From: Candidatus Latescibacterota bacterium
GTDB lineage: Bacteria > Latescibacterota > UBA2968
Reading direction: 5' to 3'
Length of the DNA stretch: 64,000 bases
Assembly: GCA_022823725.1 (NCBI GenBank)
Contig: JAJEHL010000011.1
Location: 1 to 64,000, forward strand
Both the position numbers and the translations under genes were made by a program. Within the stretch, counting starts at the first letter, position 1, and each line of letters begins with the position of its first letter. The notes beneath the pieces were generated by a model. The model saw nothing but the letters and a program-made list of their open reading frames with translations, had not been told where the DNA came from and did not search any database. Below are positions 54,426 to 63,115 of the stretch, piece by piece.

Positions 54426-54453
54426 AAAAAAAAATCCGCATATGCGGATTTTT
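54426..54453 (-). terminator. intrinsic terminator after the SDR gene
   Basis: Perfect palindrome AAAAATCCGCATATGCGG followed by ATTTTT, with extra A residues on one side. It lies 37 nt past the SDR stop and would end transcripts of the SDR operon; it can also act on the other strand. Confidence 0.75.
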
Positions 54454-54490
54454 AGACGTCACAAATATTTTTGAGGTCCTATATCTCACC

Positions 54491-55279
54491 CTACGGCATC
54501 CCTCTTCTCCCACCGCCATCCATATAAATCGAACTCCCAAACACATAAGAACACGCCTCGGACGCCAAAAAAGCAACGACATTGGCGATCTCTTCAGGCT
54601 CGGCCATGCGCCCGGCGGGCAACTCCGCGCCCATATCTTTGAGCACCGCCTCGACATCTCGCCCCTCGCGGTCTGCCCGTGCCTTTTGCTGCAAACGCGC
54701 GCGGGGCGTATTGGTCAACCCCGGGCAAACCGCATTCACCAGAACACCATCGCCAGACACCGCATCGGACAGCGCGCGCGTCATATTCAAAATGACGGCA
54801 TTCGCCGCCCCCGTCGGAATATTACCCCGCGTAGGACTCGTACCCGCGCCACCCGCGACATTGACAATACGCCCCCATCCATTTTCTCGCATCAGCGGAA
54901 TCACCAACTGCGCCATCCGCAAATAACTATAACTCTTCAACGCCAACGCCTCGCTAATCTGCGCCACATCCAAATCCAAAATATCGGCATTGCGCGCAGC
55001 CCCCACATTATTGACCAGCACATCTACCCCCCCAAACGCGCCTATAGCCTCATTGACCACCACCTCACAATTCTCTTCCCGCGTCAAATCAACCGCAACC
55101 GCATGCCCTTCCCCACCCGCTACATTGATCTCGGCAACCACCGCATCCAACGTCTCTCGCGTACGCGCCGCAATACACACACGCGCCCCCTCCTGCGCCA
55201 ATGCCAGCGCGCAGCAACGCCCAATCCCCTGACTACCACCCGTAACAACCGCTCTTTTTCCCTTCAATCCCAAATCCAT
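54491..55279 (-). CDS. atypical short-chain dehydrogenase lacking the catalytic Tyr/Lys
   Basis: A 262-residue classical-fold SDR. Cofactor site TGGSQGIG near 13-20 and VLVNNVGAA near 87-95 are intact. The catalytic Ser-Tyr-x-x-x-Lys is not visible: the Ser region reads VAGGAG and the YxxxK position reads PTGAANA near 155-161. A related branch with GAAGNA at this spot exists among SDRs, from memory. It may use another mechanism or be a binding protein. It is co-directional with the two PhyH genes upstream of it. Confidence 0.85.
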   Translation of the reverse strand: MDLGLKGKRAVVTGGSQGIGRCCALALAQEGARVCIAARTRETLDAVVAEINVAGGEGHAVAVDLTREENCEVVVNEAIGAFGGVDVLVNNVGAARNADILDLDVAQISEALALKSYSYLRMAQLVIPLMRENGWGRIVNVAGGAGTSPTRGNIPTGAANAVILNMTRALSDAVSGDGVLVNAVCPGLTNTPRARLQQKARADREGRDVEAVLKDMGAELPAGRMAEPEEIANVVAFLASEACSYVFGSSIYMDGGGRRGMP

Positions 55280-55291
55280 CTCACACTCCGG

Positions 55292-56071
55292 TTACGCAAT
55301 TTCCGCTCTAATCCCATCCCACTCCCGCCAGATATCTGTAAACACATCCATGCCATTCTTTTTTATATCGACATGCCGCGCCCTGAAAATCACGGCATAT
55401 CGGATATCTGGACACGCATTAATCGCCGCCGTATGAATAATCTGGTGATGCGCCAAAATCAGATCGCCAGGCTCGCCGGTCAACTGCACCGGACCTTCGG
55501 GCACCGTCACATCGGGCATGTAATTCAACAAAATCTCATGCCCTTTTTCTCGAAACACATCCTCCATCACATGGTGTGACTTTGGCCAAACCGTAAAATT
55601 GCCGCAATACGACGCGGGTACATCGTCCAGATACACCACAGCAAAAGCCGTAAAATCCCGACTGTACGCACTTTTCTCAACCGTCCCCCTCAAAAAATCG
55701 CGCGCCTGTGCAATCCCATCCAGATGACCACCCGTTCGCAATGGCGGCCCCGCAGTCGCGAGTTGGGGATCCCGTTGCGGCGTCCCAACCCCCGCGGGAA
55801 AATTCAGCTTCACAGCGCCATTGCTCTGGCATTGCAAATTCCCCTTACCCAATGCCGATTCGAGCAATGAAAACACCGGCGTCTCGTTAAACATATCGGT
55901 AATCACCGGCATCGCGCGAATATCCCCAAAAGAACGCCTGTCACCCTTCCCAATCTCCGCATTAATCGCCTGCCGCGCCGCCGCCACCATCACGCCCGGC
56001 ACAGCACCTTCAATTTTCAAAAACCCTTCGCTGTAAAATTCCAACTTCTGAGACTTAGTCAGTTCCATCAC
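55292..56071 (-). CDS. phytanoyl-CoA dioxygenase family protein (2)
   Basis: A 259-residue PhyH-family Fe(II)/2-oxoglutarate oxygenase. Iron ligands H116 and D118 (GGHLDG), distal H213 (IIHTAAINA) and 2-oxoglutarate-type Arg at 224 or 230. Substrate unknown. It lies 12 bp before the SDR gene and 54 bp after another PhyH gene, in one run. Confidence 0.92.
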   Translation of the reverse strand: MMELTKSQKLEFYSEGFLKIEGAVPGVMVAAARQAINAEIGKGDRRSFGDIRAMPVITDMFNETPVFSLLESALGKGNLQCQSNGAVKLNFPAGVGTPQRDPQLATAGPPLRTGGHLDGIAQARDFLRGTVEKSAYSRDFTAFAVVYLDDVPASYCGNFTVWPKSHHVMEDVFREKGHEILLNYMPDVTVPEGPVQLTGEPGDLILAHHQIIHTAAINACPDIRYAVIFRARHVDIKKNGMDVFTDIWREWDGIRAEIA

Positions 56072-56125
56072 ACGCTCCTCATGGTAACCACAGACCCCAA
56101 TCTATGAAATTCCTCCATCAATCCT

Positions 56126-56986
56126 TCAATTCCACGACGTCACACCCAACAGCTTCTCACCCAATTCCGTCAACTTCGCTGGCGTCTGCGTTTTGTGTTC
56201 CCAATCCCTCGGATCACCCGGCCAGCGGGCCGTGGGCCTGCACGCTCGCCAGGCCTGAATGCGCTCATCCCGCTCTGCCTCTCCTCGACCCTCTGCCGGC
56301 GACATCGTAATATACTGCGCCAAACGAGGTCTATCCGAACGGTTATGTCCATTGCCGTGTGCCAGCAACCGATGCCAGATCAAAAGATCACCTGCCTTGC
56401 CCGGAATCGACTTCACCTCCAGATCATCCAGATTGGGCCGCCTGGGATCGCGATCCTCTGGCTGCGTCTTGACCCACTCCTCAAAAATATTATTAAACCC
56501 AGGCACACACTGAAACCCGCCCTGATCCTCCGAAGTATCCGTCAAATACAACACCCCCTGCACCCCAAAAGGCACTTTGGGCACAGACGTATCCGTATCC
56601 CAGTGAATCATGCCCTCATTTTGCCAATCGGGTTTATCCTCTCGCGAAGGCGGCTTCATATTCGCGCGATCCAGCGATACCCACAACTTCTCCGTACCCC
56701 AAATTTCGGAAAACGCCTGATGCAAGCGGGGATACTGCCGGTTATCCCACAACGCCTGATGCTGATAAATCTCCACCATCCCCGACGCCGCAATCATCGA
56801 ACACGGATTCCCCCGCGTATAGGGTTTGTACTTATACCAATCCTCTGGATCATCGCGATCCATATCCAAAAATGTCCAGATCGTATCCACCATCGCATCC
56901 AAATTTTCCTGCGGCACCGCATTGTGTACCACCACATACCCATTCTCTCGCCAAAAATCCCAATCCTTCTCGCTCAAAACTGGCAT
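56126..56986 (-). CDS. phytanoyl-CoA dioxygenase family protein (3)
   Basis: A 286-residue PhyH protein with H128/D130 (IHWDTD), distal H210 (LLAHGNGHN) and R221. It is longer than PhyH 2 and has a C-terminal extension rich in Trp and Pro (RACRPTARWPGDPRDWEH). AAAGGAGAACG precedes the ATG at 56986; the frame to 57019 overlaps the preceding gene by 4 nt. Substrate unknown. Confidence 0.92.
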   Translation of the reverse strand: MPVLSEKDWDFWRENGYVVVHNAVPQENLDAMVDTIWTFLDMDRDDPEDWYKYKPYTRGNPCSMIAASGMVEIYQHQALWDNRQYPRLHQAFSEIWGTEKLWVSLDRANMKPPSREDKPDWQNEGMIHWDTDTSVPKVPFGVQGVLYLTDTSEDQGGFQCVPGFNNIFEEWVKTQPEDRDPRRPNLDDLEVKSIPGKAGDLLIWHRLLAHGNGHNRSDRPRLAQYITMSPAEGRGEAERDERIQAWRACRPTARWPGDPRDWEHKTQTPAKLTELGEKLLGVTSWN

Positions 56987-57015
56987 CTTCGTTCTCCTTT
57001 TCGTAAGCACGCTAC

Positions 57016-57912
57016 TCATCTCTTCACCTCTATCCCCGCAGTCTTCTCCGCCACCTTAATCGACGCTGTCTGATCTTCATCGCCCAACCCCATCCCCATC
57101 GCTATGGTCTGAATTTGATACGCTGCCGCGCCCATCAAATTTGTCGCACCCAGTGAAGCGGCCATCTGTGCAGCCAACCCGAGATCCTTATGCGACAGTC
57201 GCAGCTTAAAATAGGGTTCAAAATTTCGCACCAGAGCGCGGCGTTTAAAACTCCCCTGCAAATGCGAGGAATTTGCAGCCGTATTCGACATCACATCCCA
57301 CAAAACATCGACATCCAATCCCGCAGCAGCACCCATCGCAAAAGCCTCACCCAACAGCGTAGCAACCGAACACGACACCAGATTATTGACCAGCTTAGTC
57401 GTCACCCCCATGCCCAACTCGCCACAATAAAACTGCTCGTCGCCCAATGTATCCAGCACATCTTGCACAGACGCCACCACATCGGCATCGCCGCCAATCA
57501 TCAGCGTCAATCCACCCCGCGCCGCATCTGCCGGACCCTTGCCCACAGGCACATCCAGCATGTGACCGCCCTTTTCCGCTATAACCCTGCCAACCCTGCG
57601 CGTCGTATCCGGATCAATCGAACTCATATCGATATAAACCTGACCCGCCGACAACCCGGAAACAATACCATCTGATCCCAAAGCGACTTGCTCAACAGCC
57701 TGCGGCGTCGGCAGCGAAGAAATAACAACCTCTGACTGCTCGGCAACAGCCCGGGGCGTATTCACACCCGTTGCGCCTTTCTCCTGCAAAACCTGCACCG
57801 CAACATCGCGCAAATCGTGAACCGCAACATCATAACCACTCGCAACCAGATGACTCGCCATCCCGCCACCCATCATCCCCAGCCCCACATATCCCAATTT
57901 TCGTTTCACCAT
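57016..57912 (-). CDS. 3-hydroxyisobutyrate dehydrogenase family oxidoreductase
   Basis: A 298-residue beta-hydroxyacid dehydrogenase. Rossmann GYVGLGMMGGGMA near 7-19, substrate motif DVPVGKGPADAARGGLTLMIGG near 120-141 and catalytic Lys in TTKLVNNLV near 172. Related enzymes oxidise hydroxyisobutyrate, tartronate semialdehyde or sulfolactaldehyde. Its position with PhyH, cupin and sulfatase genes suggests a short catabolic chain. The substrate is not determined. Confidence 0.9.
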   Translation of the reverse strand: MVKRKLGYVGLGMMGGGMASHLVASGYDVAVHDLRDVAVQVLQEKGATGVNTPRAVAEQSEVVISSLPTPQAVEQVALGSDGIVSGLSAGQVYIDMSSIDPDTTRRVGRVIAEKGGHMLDVPVGKGPADAARGGLTLMIGGDADVVASVQDVLDTLGDEQFYCGELGMGVTTKLVNNLVSCSVATLLGEAFAMGAAAGLDVDVLWDVMSNTAANSSHLQGSFKRRALVRNFEPYFKLRLSHKDLGLAAQMAASLGATNLMGAAAYQIQTIAMGMGLGDEDQTASIKVAEKTAGIEVKR

Positions 57913-57921
57913 ATCACCTCT

Positions 57922-59625
57922 TCAAATGTTAAATGATATCTGCCATATACTCGCAGCCTGTCTCGCCATCCATTCTTGTCGAGAGCGAACCTTATCCACA
58001 GTCCACATATCGTATTCTTGCGACAACTTGCGGGTTATGGAGAACTCACTCGCACCATAAACAGGGCATTTTTCAGGGAATCTCGCATTTCCGATACGTC
58101 GATTAGGAGCCGCTTCTAAGAGTGTCATATTACCCAAACGATAGGTAGATACTTCCCGTTGCCGATCGTCAAATGCTTCCCAGCCATCGTCGGGATTCTC
58201 CGGCAATACATGCTCAATACTGTACTTCGCGCTCTCAAAATCAAATCGTTTTTCGGATAGGTGCTCTTCCAAACGGAACAAGATAAAACGCGCTATCTTC
58301 TTGTTGCGACTGCTGGAGGTCCGCAGTGTTTTATTGGAAAAAGCCGTTCTAAACTCTCCATCCTCGGGATAAACTGGACGCAGTGCGGCAATCGCGGCAA
58401 CAATACTATCAATGCGACCTTCTGAAATTCCGCAAGCGATCTGGTTATACACCACTTCCTGCTCATTGCTTTGGCGACCACATATCACATTGTAGCGAAA
58501 GGACACCACTGCAATAGCTCGCAAAAAGCGTCCAAACCCGGCTCTGTCATCTTCCGCAAAACGATCATACACTGCCATCAACACCGCAAGCGGTTGGCGC
58601 ACACTGAACATCTGTAACTGCGCCAGGTTATCGCGCTCCTGAACTGACCATAAACTATCCTCTGGGCTACGCAACGCCGTATAAACCCGCGCATGCCTGT
58701 CCATATCGCGGATTAACGCAAATGCCTTTCCCCTGTCGTTGATTGCGTCGCGGATGGTCTTGAACAAGTAGGTCCTGCGTACCAACCTGTTGCGACTATT
58801 CCAGAACACGCGCAAAAACTCTGGAAAACTTTCGCTGCCCAGCAACCCGACAATATCTTCCCAGCGATTTTCCAGTGTCTTGAGTTCAGATTCATGCATG
58901 CTGCCACGAGCTATGACTGAAAATAAGTAATTCTTCAGCAAATCCGTTGCAGACAAGCGCACACCGCGAGCATTCAACGTCTCGAAGACTTTGAAGGCAT
59001 TTAACTCATCCGTTACCGTAATAACCGTAAAGAACAGCTTATCCACTGCAACATCAACAAAGCGCGCCACCGCCTCGCCATCGTCCTGTGAGCGTTCTTT
59101 TACACGCTCTTTAAAGAAGGTAAACGCCCGGCGCAGTAAATGCTCCGAGGCATTCAGACCTCGTTGCGGCAAACGCTCTAAGGGAACGAGATAGTTCTGG
59201 TAAAATCCATCGTCGTGGCGATTCAGAGTCAGCTTGGAGCGCGCCACCAAACTCACAGGGTCTAAATAGCCGATGTAGTTGTGACGCAACTGCTGTGCAC
59301 GCTGGTACTGCGGGTCGTCCGGATCGTCTGGCACCGCCAAATCCGTTAAATGAGACACCGCCGCCAGCATCAATAGGCTAAGCGTCGTCATGCGTTGCTG
59401 CCCGTCAATAATATCGAACACCCTGTTGTCCGAGGATTGCAGCACCAGATAGCCCATATAGTGCGCTGGCTCCGGGTCCTCGCCAAACAACCCGACAATA
59501 TCCTGCCACAAGTCATCCCATTCATCGCCCCCCCACGAGTAGTCGCGCTGAAACGGCGGGACGCAATAACTCAGCCCATTGCCCATGAGTTGGCGAAAGG
59601 TACTATTGGTCGTGTTAAAATTCAT
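57922..59625 (-). CDS. GmrSD-like DUF262/DUF1524 type IV restriction protein
   Basis: A 567-residue single-chain protein. The N-terminal DUF262 (GmrS-like) domain has PPFQRDYSW at 23-31 and DIIDGQQRMTT at 71-81, the nucleotide-hydrolysing motifs. The C-terminal DUF1524 (GmrD-like) part has SIEHVLPEN at 469-477 with H472 and GNMTLLEAAPNRRIGN near 498-513, an HNH-type nuclease. Such proteins cut modified phage DNA, e.g. glucosylated cytosine. It is inserted between catabolic genes with no partner, an isolated defence gene. Whether it is active is unknown. Confidence 0.9.
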   Translation of the reverse strand: MNFNTTNSTFRQLMGNGLSYCVPPFQRDYSWGGDEWDDLWQDIVGLFGEDPEPAHYMGYLVLQSSDNRVFDIIDGQQRMTTLSLLMLAAVSHLTDLAVPDDPDDPQYQRAQQLRHNYIGYLDPVSLVARSKLTLNRHDDGFYQNYLVPLERLPQRGLNASEHLLRRAFTFFKERVKERSQDDGEAVARFVDVAVDKLFFTVITVTDELNAFKVFETLNARGVRLSATDLLKNYLFSVIARGSMHESELKTLENRWEDIVGLLGSESFPEFLRVFWNSRNRLVRRTYLFKTIRDAINDRGKAFALIRDMDRHARVYTALRSPEDSLWSVQERDNLAQLQMFSVRQPLAVLMAVYDRFAEDDRAGFGRFLRAIAVVSFRYNVICGRQSNEQEVVYNQIACGISEGRIDSIVAAIAALRPVYPEDGEFRTAFSNKTLRTSSSRNKKIARFILFRLEEHLSEKRFDFESAKYSIEHVLPENPDDGWEAFDDRQREVSTYRLGNMTLLEAAPNRRIGNARFPEKCPVYGASEFSITRKLSQEYDMWTVDKVRSRQEWMARQAASIWQISFNI

Positions 59626-59687
59626 GTGAGATCACCACGAATATTGGTGCAAAGAGATATATGGATTGTTTTCGCAAAACGGCATCG

Positions 59688-60161
59688 TTAACCATCTCTC
59701 GGATCCGGATGGATCGGATCGACCCAATACACCTTCTCAGGCTCTTCAACAACCGGAATATCCAGATTCACAACCACAGGCTCCTGATCGCTGCGCACCA
59801 GCACGCACGCCAGAGGCTCATCCACACTGGCATTAATCTCCTGATGCGGCACATAAGGCGGCACATAAATAAAATCACCCGGACCCGCCTCTGCCACATA
59901 CTCCAACTGATCGCCCCATCGCATGCGCGCCTTGCCGCTCACCACATAAATCACACTCTCCAGCGCCCCGTGATGATGCGCCCCTGTCTTTGCATTCGGA
60001 TGAATCTCAACCGTACCCGCCCACAGCTTCTCGGCACCCGCACTCGCGCGATTAATCGCCGCCGCCCGCGTCATCCCCGGTGTCTGCGGCGTATTAAAAT
60101 CCAACTGATCACCCGTCACCACCCGCACCCCCTGATTGCGCCAATCCTTATTTTCTGCCAT
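59688..60161 (-). CDS. cupin-domain protein
   Basis: A 157-residue single-domain cupin. Metal-binding motif 1 TGAHHHGALESVIYVVSG near 58-75 and motif 2 GDFIYVPPYVPHQEIN near 95-110. It may bind a metal and act as an isomerase, oxygenase or sensor. GGAGGTGTT precedes the ATG at 60161. It sits 16 bp after the sulfatase gene in the same direction. Confidence 0.9.
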   Translation of the reverse strand: MAENKDWRNQGVRVVTGDQLDFNTPQTPGMTRAAAINRASAGAEKLWAGTVEIHPNAKTGAHHHGALESVIYVVSGKARMRWGDQLEYVAEAGPGDFIYVPPYVPHQEINASVDEPLACVLVRSDQEPVVVNLDIPVVEEPEKVYWVDPIHPDPRDG

Positions 60162-60177
60162 AACACCTCCATCCAAC

Positions 60178-61644
60178 CTATCCAATCGCCTCTCGCTCGC
60201 GCCAGCGATACATCCGCAAAGCCGGATCATTGGTCTCCACCATCCACTGCTGCAACCGCGCTTTTAACCGCGCCAGATCATCGGCATAATCGGGATCATC
60301 AATCACATTATTCATCTCATGTGGATCATTTTTCAGATCGTACAACTCGTCCTGCCCCGTCAAATTGCACCCGTATTTCAAATCGCCCATACGCAGCATC
60401 TTCATCGACGTAGCCACATTGCCCAAACCCAAAAACTCGGTTACCACAGCATCGCGCCAGTCCGTCGCCTCACCGCGAACAAGCGGCAACAGCGACGCAC
60501 CGTGAATCGCATCCCCATCATAAGATCCGCCCGCCAGATCCAAAATCGTGGGATACATATCAGCCAGCGAAGCAAACTCTGAAACGCGCGCTCCCGCATG
60601 CGAACCATCTGGCAGCCGGATAATCATCGGAACATGATGTGTCTCTTCAAAATGATGCCATCCCTTATCCAGCAACCCCCCGTGGCTGCCCAGCGTCTCG
60701 CCGTGATCCGCCGTAAAAATCAGCACTGTATGATCCAGTTCTCCACTCGCCTTCAGATAATCGTACAGCCGACCAATCTGACTGTCGATCATCGACACCC
60801 GCGCATAATAATAGCGCACCGCCATCGCCCAATCTTCCCACGTCAAATTTTCCTTATCCCAGTGAATCTTCAAATGATGCGACCCGGGAATCTCCCGCGA
60901 GGGCCACTCGTAATTTCCCCACGGCGGAATCTCCACATCCCGATACCAGTCCAAAAACTCACCCGTCGCGTGATACGGCCCATGTGGTCCCCAAAAATTC
61001 AAACTGATAAAATACGGCAAATCCCGTTCCCGAAACGACCTGCTCATCTCAATCACATTATCCACCAGATAAGCTGGCACAGTCGCCTCTGTTGGCACAG
61101 TCAACTCACCAACCCCATTGCGGATCATCGTAGTCGCCTCAGCCCAGGGCTTCACCCCCGGCTCATAACCCTTTGCCCGCGCCCATGCCCGATAATCCGA
61201 ATAACTCGAACCAGCCCCGCCATGCCCGGCAAAATCCTGCCCCTCATACCCAATACGCGAAGGCGAAGATGGCCTGTTCGACCCCTGAAATGTCTGCGCC
61301 TTCTCAGAACCGAGATGCCACTTTCCCGTATATCCCGTCCCGTACCCCGCCGCTTGCAGACGCCGCGACAAAAGCTCGGGCCGATCCTCCAATTCGTGAA
61401 CGCTACACCCCACCTCGTGGATATTCGACGTAATCCCATGGGTATGCGGATACACGCCCGTTTGCAACGTACCCCGCGCTGGACTACACACCGGATAAAC
61501 CGTATAAGCATTCTCAAACAACACACCCTCTGCCGCGAGGCGATCAATATTGGGCGTACGACAAGGCGTCTCGCCATAAGCACTTACGCCCGACAGGCGA
61601 TGTTGATCAGTTAAAATAAAAATGATATTAGGTCTATCTGCCAT
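60178..61644 (-). CDS. sulfatase, formylglycine-dependent (2)
   Basis: A 488-residue type I sulfatase: D13-Q14-H15 metal site (LTDQHRLS), CSPAR at C53-R57 for formylglycine conversion, GKWHLGS near 106, IFTADHGETLGSHG near 304. No signal peptide, so it is likely cytoplasmic, as is the first sulfatase. The two share general length but sit in different clusters. First gene of a run that continues with the cupin. Confidence 0.93.
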   Translation of the reverse strand: MADRPNIIFILTDQHRLSGVSAYGETPCRTPNIDRLAAEGVLFENAYTVYPVCSPARGTLQTGVYPHTHGITSNIHEVGCSVHELEDRPELLSRRLQAAGYGTGYTGKWHLGSEKAQTFQGSNRPSSPSRIGYEGQDFAGHGGAGSSYSDYRAWARAKGYEPGVKPWAEATTMIRNGVGELTVPTEATVPAYLVDNVIEMSRSFRERDLPYFISLNFWGPHGPYHATGEFLDWYRDVEIPPWGNYEWPSREIPGSHHLKIHWDKENLTWEDWAMAVRYYYARVSMIDSQIGRLYDYLKASGELDHTVLIFTADHGETLGSHGGLLDKGWHHFEETHHVPMIIRLPDGSHAGARVSEFASLADMYPTILDLAGGSYDGDAIHGASLLPLVRGEATDWRDAVVTEFLGLGNVATSMKMLRMGDLKYGCNLTGQDELYDLKNDPHEMNNVIDDPDYADDLARLKARLQQWMVETNDPALRMYRWREREAIG

Positions 61645-61671
61645 TTAATCACTCCAAAGATTGGAAGCCAC

Positions 61672-61700
61672 TTGACTTGTAACCATTAAATAGTTACAAT
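61672..61700 (+). promoter_or_regulatory. promoter and palindromic operator of the HigBA operon
   Basis: TTGACT (61672-61677), 17-bp spacer, TACAAT (61695-61700); the toxin ATG is at 61706, so the transcript would be leaderless. A perfect 7-bp inverted repeat TTGTAAC/GTTACAA at 61677-61699 with a 9-nt spacer overlies the spacer and -10, a fitting site for autorepression by the helix-turn-helix antitoxin. Confidence 0.75.
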
Positions 61701-61705
61701 TTAAT

Positions 61706-61969
61706 ATGTATAACGTCATCATCAAGAGAAAATTGCTCAGAAATATTCGAAAAATGCCTGAGCAAATCCAAAAAAAGATGGCTAATCTCGTTGAAGATTT
61801 GCGTGACAAAGGCCCTATCAGAAACGATTGGCCCAACTATGGAAAACTCGGTACAGAAAGATACCATTGCCATCTTGCCTATCATTGGGTTGCGTGCTGG
61901 CATTGGGAAAAGAATTCAATAACAATTGAGGTGTATTATGCAGGCAGTCGTGAAAACGCCCCGTATTGA
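61706..61969 (+). CDS. RelE/HigB-type toxin
   Basis: An 87-residue RelE-superfamily protein beginning MYNVIIKRKLLRNIRKMP with the C-terminal beta strands YHCHLAYHWVACWHWEK and IEVYYAGSRENAPY. RelE-type toxins cut mRNA on the ribosome. It precedes and overlaps the antitoxin by 32 nt, the HigBA order (toxin first). No ribosome site precedes its ATG, consistent with a leaderless message. Confidence 0.85.
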   Translation: MYNVIIKRKLLRNIRKMPEQIQKKMANLVEDLRDKGPIRNDWPNYGKLGTERYHCHLAYHWVACWHWEKNSITIEVYYAGSRENAPY

Positions 61970-62303
61970 AATCAATATCAAAGGTGACATACCAGATCGA
62001 CTTCTTTCAATTTTGGAAGAAGAATTTGGGAATGATGTTCAGATTTCCGATGAAGACAATGACACTGTCGATATTTTTCAAACCAACTGGTATCGAGATA
62101 TAAAGTCTAAAATCATCCCCGGTGACACCCTCAGAATCTATCGTCAAAATCACAATATGACCCAGGCGGAATTGGGCCGAAAATTGGGCAATATACCCCG
62201 TCAGCATATTTCCAACATGGAACGGGGCATCCGAACAATCAGTTTGAAAAACGCCCGCAAATTAGCCGCCATCTTCGGCGTATCTCCCGAGAAATTCATC
62301 TGA
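61938..62303 (+). CDS. HigA-type helix-turn-helix antitoxin
   Basis: A 121-residue protein: N-terminal segment (1-55) that would bind the toxin and C-terminal XRE-type helix-turn-helix (about 62-121; LRIYRQNHNMTQAELGRKLG, HISNMERGIRTIS). Start at the ATG at 61938 with GAGGTG 7 nt upstream. Likely represses the operon through the operator at 61677-61699. Confidence 0.88.
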   Translation: MQAVVKTPRIEINIKGDIPDRLLSILEEEFGNDVQISDEDNDTVDIFQTNWYRDIKSKIIPGDTLRIYRQNHNMTQAELGRKLGNIPRQHISNMERGIRTISLKNARKLAAIFGVSPEKFI

Positions 62304-62324
62304 ACTTTGCATCCAAGGTACCCA

Positions 62325-63086
62325 CTATAACCCCTCCCAATATTCCCACATATCATCCGGCGTCTCAAACTGCAACTCATTCCAATTCTTCCACTTAAAC
62401 CGCGTAAACAGCCCCATGCGGATATTGCGACTGCAATTCTTACTCGCGCTGTGAACCATCAAACCGTGCCAGAAAATCACCGTACCCGCGGGACCCGTAA
62501 TCTCCATTGGATCGGGCAAATCAATAATCGTCCCCATATGAACCTGAGTAGCTGGCTCACGGGGATCTAAAAACTGGCGATTCACACTCAACAAAGAATG
62601 CGACCTGAAATAATCCGCCATCTTTGCATGCGTACCCGGCCACACGCAAAACCCGCCTGAGTGGGGCTTGATATCACAGAGATACACAGTCGCGGCAACC
62701 GTAAAACCAGCCACCGTCAAATCCTTTTGCCCGTAGCCATCTACATGCCCGCCCGCAGGCTTTGACCACTTATCCGTACCCGTGGGATAGCGAAACAACG
62801 GCGTCGGCTCCGCCCACTCGGTCAATCGCCCTTTGCCCGTCATCTCCTCAGCCATATCAAACACACCGTAATCGTACACGATAGATCGGTGCAACATCGG
62901 ATCACTACTCTCGGGCTTTTTCGGCTCGGCATTCACCCACGTCTGCGGATCGCTGCGGTCTGCCCAGACACCATGCCAGAGACCATCCACAGCGCGTTCC
63001 ATCAAATCCTCGGGCAAAATATCCCGCTTGACGAGATACCCATTATCTTTAAAAAATTGCTTCTCCTCATGGGTAAGCAATCCCAT
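62325..63086 (-). CDS. phytanoyl-CoA dioxygenase family protein (4)
   Basis: A 253-residue PhyH protein. Ligands H114/D116 (GGHVDGY), distal H212 (LMVHSASKN) and R223. It runs 29 bp after PhyH 5 in the same direction and ends close to the HigBA stop. Substrate unknown. Confidence 0.92.
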   Translation of the reverse strand: MGLLTHEEKQFFKDNGYLVKRDILPEDLMERAVDGLWHGVWADRSDPQTWVNAEPKKPESSDPMLHRSIVYDYGVFDMAEEMTGKGRLTEWAEPTPLFRYPTGTDKWSKPAGGHVDGYGQKDLTVAGFTVAATVYLCDIKPHSGGFCVWPGTHAKMADYFRSHSLLSVNRQFLDPREPATQVHMGTIIDLPDPMEITGPAGTVIFWHGLMVHSASKNCSRNIRMGLFTRFKWKNWNELQFETPDDMWEYWEGL

Positions 63087-63115
63087 GATATACTCCTTCT
63101 ATCTACCCACTAACC

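Noticed and set aside
54686-55579. A 297-codon plus-strand open frame
   Set aside because: Antisense across the SDR and PhyH genes; no start signal and no family features.
60598-61614. A 338-codon plus-strand open frame
   Set aside because: Antisense to a clear sulfatase; Arg/Pro-rich product without family features.
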